Part shown: positions 61,185-64,000 of the stretch, in pieces
Numbering within the stretch: the stretch's first letter is position 1
Layout: each line of letters opens with the position of its first letter
NCBI GenBank assembly: GCA_003130845.1
Contig: QEXW01000061.1
Coordinates: forward strand, 35,266 to 99,265
DNA length: 64,000 nt
Origin: Anaerolineae bacterium
GTDB lineage: Bacteria; Chloroflexota; Anaerolineae; Anaerolineales; Villigracilaceae
Direction of reading: 5' to 3'
The notes under the pieces: generated by a model
Databases searched by the model: none
The model's input: only the letters and a program-made list of their open reading frames with translations
Told to the model about the DNA's origin: nothing
Program-made: the position numbers and the translations under genes

Positions 61185-62738
61185 TTACACCGGAATATTT
61201 CCATGCTTACGTGGTGGAGCAGGGGCGAATTTATCTCTTAAGGCCGAGAGCGCAGCGATAATCTTGGGGCGTGTTTCTTTTGGTTCAATAATGTCATCCA
61301 CATAGCCGGTGCTGGCAGCGTGATAGGGATTGTTGAAGCGCGCACGATATTCATCTGCCAGGCGTTTGCGCTCACTAGCCGGGTCGGGTGCGCTTTCAAT
61401 TTGCTTCTTAAACAAGATGTTGACCGCTCCCTCGGCTCCCAGCACGGCAATTTCGGCACTCGGCCAAGCGTAGGTGACATCGGTGCCGAGATATTTGCTG
61501 GACATGACCACATACGCCCCACCATAGGCTTTGCGGGTGATGATGGTCACCTTAGGCACGGTAGCGTTGGAATAGGCATACAGCAGCTTGGCCCCGTGTC
61601 GGATAATACCGCCATGCTCTTGCGCTACACCGGGCAAAAAGCCGGGCGAATCGACGAAAGTGACCAGTGGAATGTTAAAACAATCACACATCATCACAAA
61701 ACGGGTCATCTTATCGCTAGCGTCAATATCAATTACGCCGGCCATCACAGCCGGTTCTTGCGCCACAATGCCCACACTATGCCCCCCAATGCGTGCCAAC
61801 CCAATGATGGCATTGCGCGCCCAGTGGGGTTGTAGTTCCAAAAAAGAACCTTTATCTACCACCGATTCAATCACCTGGTGCATCACGTAAGGCTCAGACG
61901 GGTCGAGCGGCACAAGATGGTTGAGATGTTCGTCCATGCGCGCCGGGTCATCGGTGGGAGTGACATAGGGTGGGTTTTCGATGTTGTTCGATGGCAGGTA
62001 AGATAGGAAGCGGCGCACGACCGCTAAGGCTTCTTGTTCACTTGGAACAGCCAGGTGTGCCACCCCGCTCACCGACATGTGAACGTCACTGCCGCCGAGC
62101 GATTCCGCGTCAATCACCTCCCCGGTCACGGCTTTGATTACATCTGGCCCGGTGAGAAACATGAAGGATTGCTTTTCAACCATCACGATTAGGTCTTGCA
62201 AGGCGGGAGAGTAGGCTGCCCCGCCCGCGCAAGGCCCAAGCATAACCGCAATTTGTGGAATAACACCAGAAAATTGCGCGTTGCGCCGGAAGACTTCGGC
62301 ATAGCCGCCCAACGCTTTAACACCCTCCTGAATGCGCGCACCACCCGAATCAAGCAGACCGATGCAAGGTGTGCCGTTCCGTACCGCCAAGTCCATCACC
62401 CGGCAAATTTTGTGACTCTGCATTTCGGACAGGGTCCCGCCAAAAATGGTGAAATCCTGGGCATAGACGTACACCGTGCGCCCGTCAATCATGCCGTAGC
62501 CGGTAACCACACCATCGCCGAGATATTTTTCGGTGGCCATGCTCAAGTCATCGGCGCGGCTGGTGATAAACGGCTCTAACTCGTTGAACGTACCTGGGTC
62601 GAGCAGGGCTTCCACCCGCTCGCGGGCGGTCATTTTGCCTTTGGCGTGCTGTTTCGCAATGCGGTCAGCGCCGCCACCCTCGCGTGCTTTAGCACGCATG
62701 GCGCGAAGTTCCAGAATTCTTGGGTCTTCTTGGGGCAT
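61185..62738 (-). CDS. mmdA: Acyl-CoA carboxyltransferase subunit of Na+ pump (methylmalonyl-CoA decarboxylase alpha, probable)
   Basis: 517 residues, typical of the propionyl/methylmalonyl-CoA carboxyltransferase family: N-terminal AKGKMTARERVEALLDPGTFNELEPF, two crotonase-like halves with oxyanion motifs SGGARIQEGV and GPCAGGAAYSPALQDLIVMVE, and the second half GFLPGVAQEHGGIIRHGAKLLYAYSNATVPKVTIITRKAYGGAYVVM. Together with the beta, OadG-like and biotin subunits it makes the four-part sodium pump; by sequence and gene order it is methylmalonyl-CoA decarboxylase, but propionyl-CoA carboxylase or malonyl-CoA decarboxylase remain possible. First gene of the operon. Confidence 0.93.
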   Translation of the reverse strand: MPQEDPRILELRAMRAKAREGGGADRIAKQHAKGKMTARERVEALLDPGTFNELEPFITSRADDLSMATEKYLGDGVVTGYGMIDGRTVYVYAQDFTIFGGTLSEMQSHKICRVMDLAVRNGTPCIGLLDSGGARIQEGVKALGGYAEVFRRNAQFSGVIPQIAVMLGPCAGGAAYSPALQDLIVMVEKQSFMFLTGPDVIKAVTGEVIDAESLGGSDVHMSVSGVAHLAVPSEQEALAVVRRFLSYLPSNNIENPPYVTPTDDPARMDEHLNHLVPLDPSEPYVMHQVIESVVDKGSFLELQPHWARNAIIGLARIGGHSVGIVAQEPAVMAGVIDIDASDKMTRFVMMCDCFNIPLVTFVDSPGFLPGVAQEHGGIIRHGAKLLYAYSNATVPKVTIITRKAYGGAYVVMSSKYLGTDVTYAWPSAEIAVLGAEGAVNILFKKQIESAPDPASERKRLADEYRARFNNPYHAASTGYVDDIIEPKETRPKIIAALSALRDKFAPAPPRKHGNIPV

Positions 62739-62870
62739 GGGGAGTCCTTTTGGAGATTTTTGTGAAAGTATTCACAACAAGTATATCCCCGCCCCCCGCT
62801 GAATACCAGTGATACCCGTCAGGCGAAAGTCACAGAGAGCGCAACCCGAAAGGTGATAAGTGTCAGAATT

Positions 62871-63497
62871 TCATCCCGTTCCAAACTGCCGGTCGCCGGC
62901 ATCGCCCAAGCCGGGGACGATGTAGCCACGCTCGTTCAGATGGTCATCAATCGCTGCTAAATGAATCGGCACATCAGGATGTTCTTTTTGCATACGGGCG
63001 ATGCCCTCGGGTGCGCCAATGAGGCCAACAAATTTGATTTTCTTCACCCCCCAGCGCTTCAGCACCTCGACCGTTGCAGTAGCCGAACCGCCGGTGGCGA
63101 GCATCGGGTCGAGAATCAGACAAACCGAGACGGTCGGTTCCGTTGGCAATTTGTTGTAATATTCTACTGGTCGCAAGGTTTGCTCATCGCGATATAACCC
63201 AATGTGCCACACTTCTGCTTGGGGCATGAGTTCCCAAATGCCCTCCACCATCCCCAGCCCAGCGCGCAAAATTGGCACCAAGCCGATTTTATCCTTCAGC
63301 TCGTAAGCGGTCATCTGCGCCAGGGGTGTTTCGATTTCACGCGGTACAACCGTCAGGTCGGCCGTGGCTTCATAGACCATCAGAGCGGCAATTTCCCGCA
63401 CCAACTCGCGGAACTTTTTGGGGTCAGTGTTTTTGTCGCGCAGGCGGCTCAGTTTGTGCCGAACCAGGGGATGTTGACTTTCAAAGACATTCGACAT
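62871..63497 (-). CDS. upp: Uracil phosphoribosyltransferase
   Basis: 208 residues from the ATG at 63497, with GGAGG seven nt upstream. Motifs: [48 protein letters not shown], the PRPP loop [13 protein letters not shown] and the C-terminal [24 protein letters not shown]. It turns uracil and PRPP into UMP. The gap of 132 bp to mmdA holds no gene. Confidence 0.97.
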   Translation of the reverse strand: MSNVFESQHPLVRHKLSRLRDKNTDPKKFRELVREIAALMVYEATADLTVVPREIETPLAQMTAYELKDKIGLVPILRAGLGMVEGIWELMPQAEVWHIGLYRDEQTLRPVEYYNKLPTEPTVSVCLILDPMLATGGSATATVEVLKRWGVKKIKFVGLIGAPEGIARMQKEHPDVPIHLAAIDDHLNERGYIVPGLGDAGDRQFGTG

Positions 63498-63524
63498 GCG
63501 TTTTCCTCCAAAAGAGATTACTTT

Positions 63525-63530
63525 ATTATA
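63525..63530 (-). promoter_or_regulatory. -10 box of the upp promoter
   Basis: Minus strand TATAAT, 28 bp upstream of the ATG at 63497; the -35 position (TCGGAC) is poor. Confidence 0.5.
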
Positions 63531-63683
63531 TCTGCGAGATGATATTTGTCCGATGACTTTCGGTTTTGTTCTGGTTACACTGATTTTTGATGGCTGGCAG
63601 TTGTTCCAGTGCTTGCTAAGGTTCACCTAAACAAGCTTGCGTTATCTCTCTTGGCATTGGCTAAGGGTATTGGAAGTTGTTTT

Positions 63684-64000
63684 ATGAAATTGACTGGTTT
63701 GCATATTTTACTAACGTATCAGTGCAACTTGGAGTGTGACCACTGCTTTGTGTGGGGTAGTCCACGCCAGGCAGGTGTGTTGACCATTGAGAAAATTCAC
63801 GAAGTTTTACGCCAGGCGCGTGAGATAGAAAGTATGGAATGGGTTTTCTTCGAGGGAGGGGAGCCGTTCTTATACTATCCAGTTTTGTTGCGTGGAGCGC
63901 AGATTGCAACTGCTGCTGGCTTTCGGGTGGGGATTGTCACCAATGCCTATTGGGCGACAACATCGGAAGATGCGCAGGCTTGGCTCAAACCCTTTGCCAA
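63684..64000 (+). CDS. Radical SAM protein, N-terminal fragment (cut by window end)
   Basis: The frame is open from the ATG at 63684 to the last base. The first 20 residues contain C14-N-L-E-C18-D-H-C21, the CxxxCxxC motif that binds the [4Fe-4S] cluster, and further on FFEGGEPFLYYP is the SAM-binding GGEP. The start is like SPASM/PqqE-type and MoaA-type proteins. The substrate cannot be read; a peptide precursor or SPASM domain would be in the part not seen. Confidence 0.88.
   Translation, partial: MKLTGLHILLTYQCNLECDHCFVWGSPRQAGVLTIEKIHEVLRQAREIESMEWVFFEGGEPFLYYPVLLRGAQIATAAGFRVGIVTNAYWATTSEDAQAWLKPFA

Overview
The window looks like chromosomal DNA of an Anaerolineae-type Chloroflexota bacterium. 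That is an inference from gene architecture and not from a marker gene: fused alpha-beta glycyl-tRNA synthetase, ThrRS without a TGS domain, transmembrane GAF/HD-GYP and GAF/GGDEF proteins, a Ser/Thr kinase with a large ectodomain, T-box controlled aminoacyl-tRNA synthetase and trp genes, and a sodium-pump decarboxylase set. No phage, IS element, rRNA operon or CRISPR array is visible. Most of the window is dense core chromosome, much of it in co-directional runs with 4-nt ATGA overlaps.

Layout. 1-2334 (+): end of a sugar-catabolism cluster (DUF4432-like mutarotase fragment, pentulose-phosphate epimerase, SorC regulator). 2913-14954 (-): a run of ten or more genes reading leftwards from purine nucleoside phosphorylase through an Ig-like membrane protein, GNAT, a kinase-less 7TM/GAF sensor, an S1-domain protein, FtsK, a CDP-alcohol phosphatidyltransferase, Lgt and an ABC exporter whose permease is fused to a SpoIIM domain, ending in an RNase Z-like hydrolase. 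15075-19789 (+): paired c-di-GMP phosphodiesterase (HD-GYP) and diguanylate cyclase (GGDEF). 19784-23822 (-): threonine aldolase and fused GlyRS. 24050-25174 (+): phosphofructokinase. 25357-27574 (-): promoter, tRNA-Val, threonine T-box, thrS. 27714-27785 (+): tRNA-Lys. 27852-35350 (-): a disaccharide-utilisation operon (LacI repressor, binding protein, two permeases, GH65 phosphorylase, beta-phosphoglucomutase) with a perfect 28-bp operator at the lacI promoter. 35394-37171 (-): two-component system with a Met/His-rich sensor loop. 37267-37660: structured and 81-bp-repeat intergenic region. 37728-38978 (+): glycosyltransferase. 39151-43555 (+): MacAB/LolCDE-like exporter. 43689-44378 (+): TPR-TM-thioredoxin protein. 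44391-44768: two dispersed-repeat motifs. 44769-47306 (-): Ser/Thr kinase. 47527-51792 (+): PriA, an internally duplicated membrane protein and a phosphoribosyltransferase. 51822-59213 (+): complete trpEGDCFBA operon behind a consensus promoter and a tryptophan T-box. 59282-62738 (-): Na+-translocating acyl-CoA decarboxylase (alpha, delta/OadG, biotin carrier, beta). 62871-63497 (-): upp. 63684-64000 (+): start of a radical SAM gene cut by the window end.

How they fit: the GH65/beta-PGM operon would import a disaccharide and phosphorolyse it to glucose and beta-glucose-1-phosphate, which becomes glucose-6-phosphate feeding phosphofructokinase. The decarboxylase would turn (methyl)malonyl-CoA decarboxylation into a sodium gradient, fitting a fermentative anaerobe. 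Amino-acid supply is sensed by tRNA at two T-boxes (Thr, Trp). Promoters share a near-perfect TATAAT box with a poor -35 element.

The least explained features are the ABC-2/SpoIIM fusion, the kinase-less 7TM-GAF sensor, the 81-bp hairpin repeats at 37403-37622 that a minus-strand terminator seems to serve, the diverged dispersed repeat at 25188 and 44421, and the duplicated, interrupted first strand of TrpC behind a 44-bp direct repeat.
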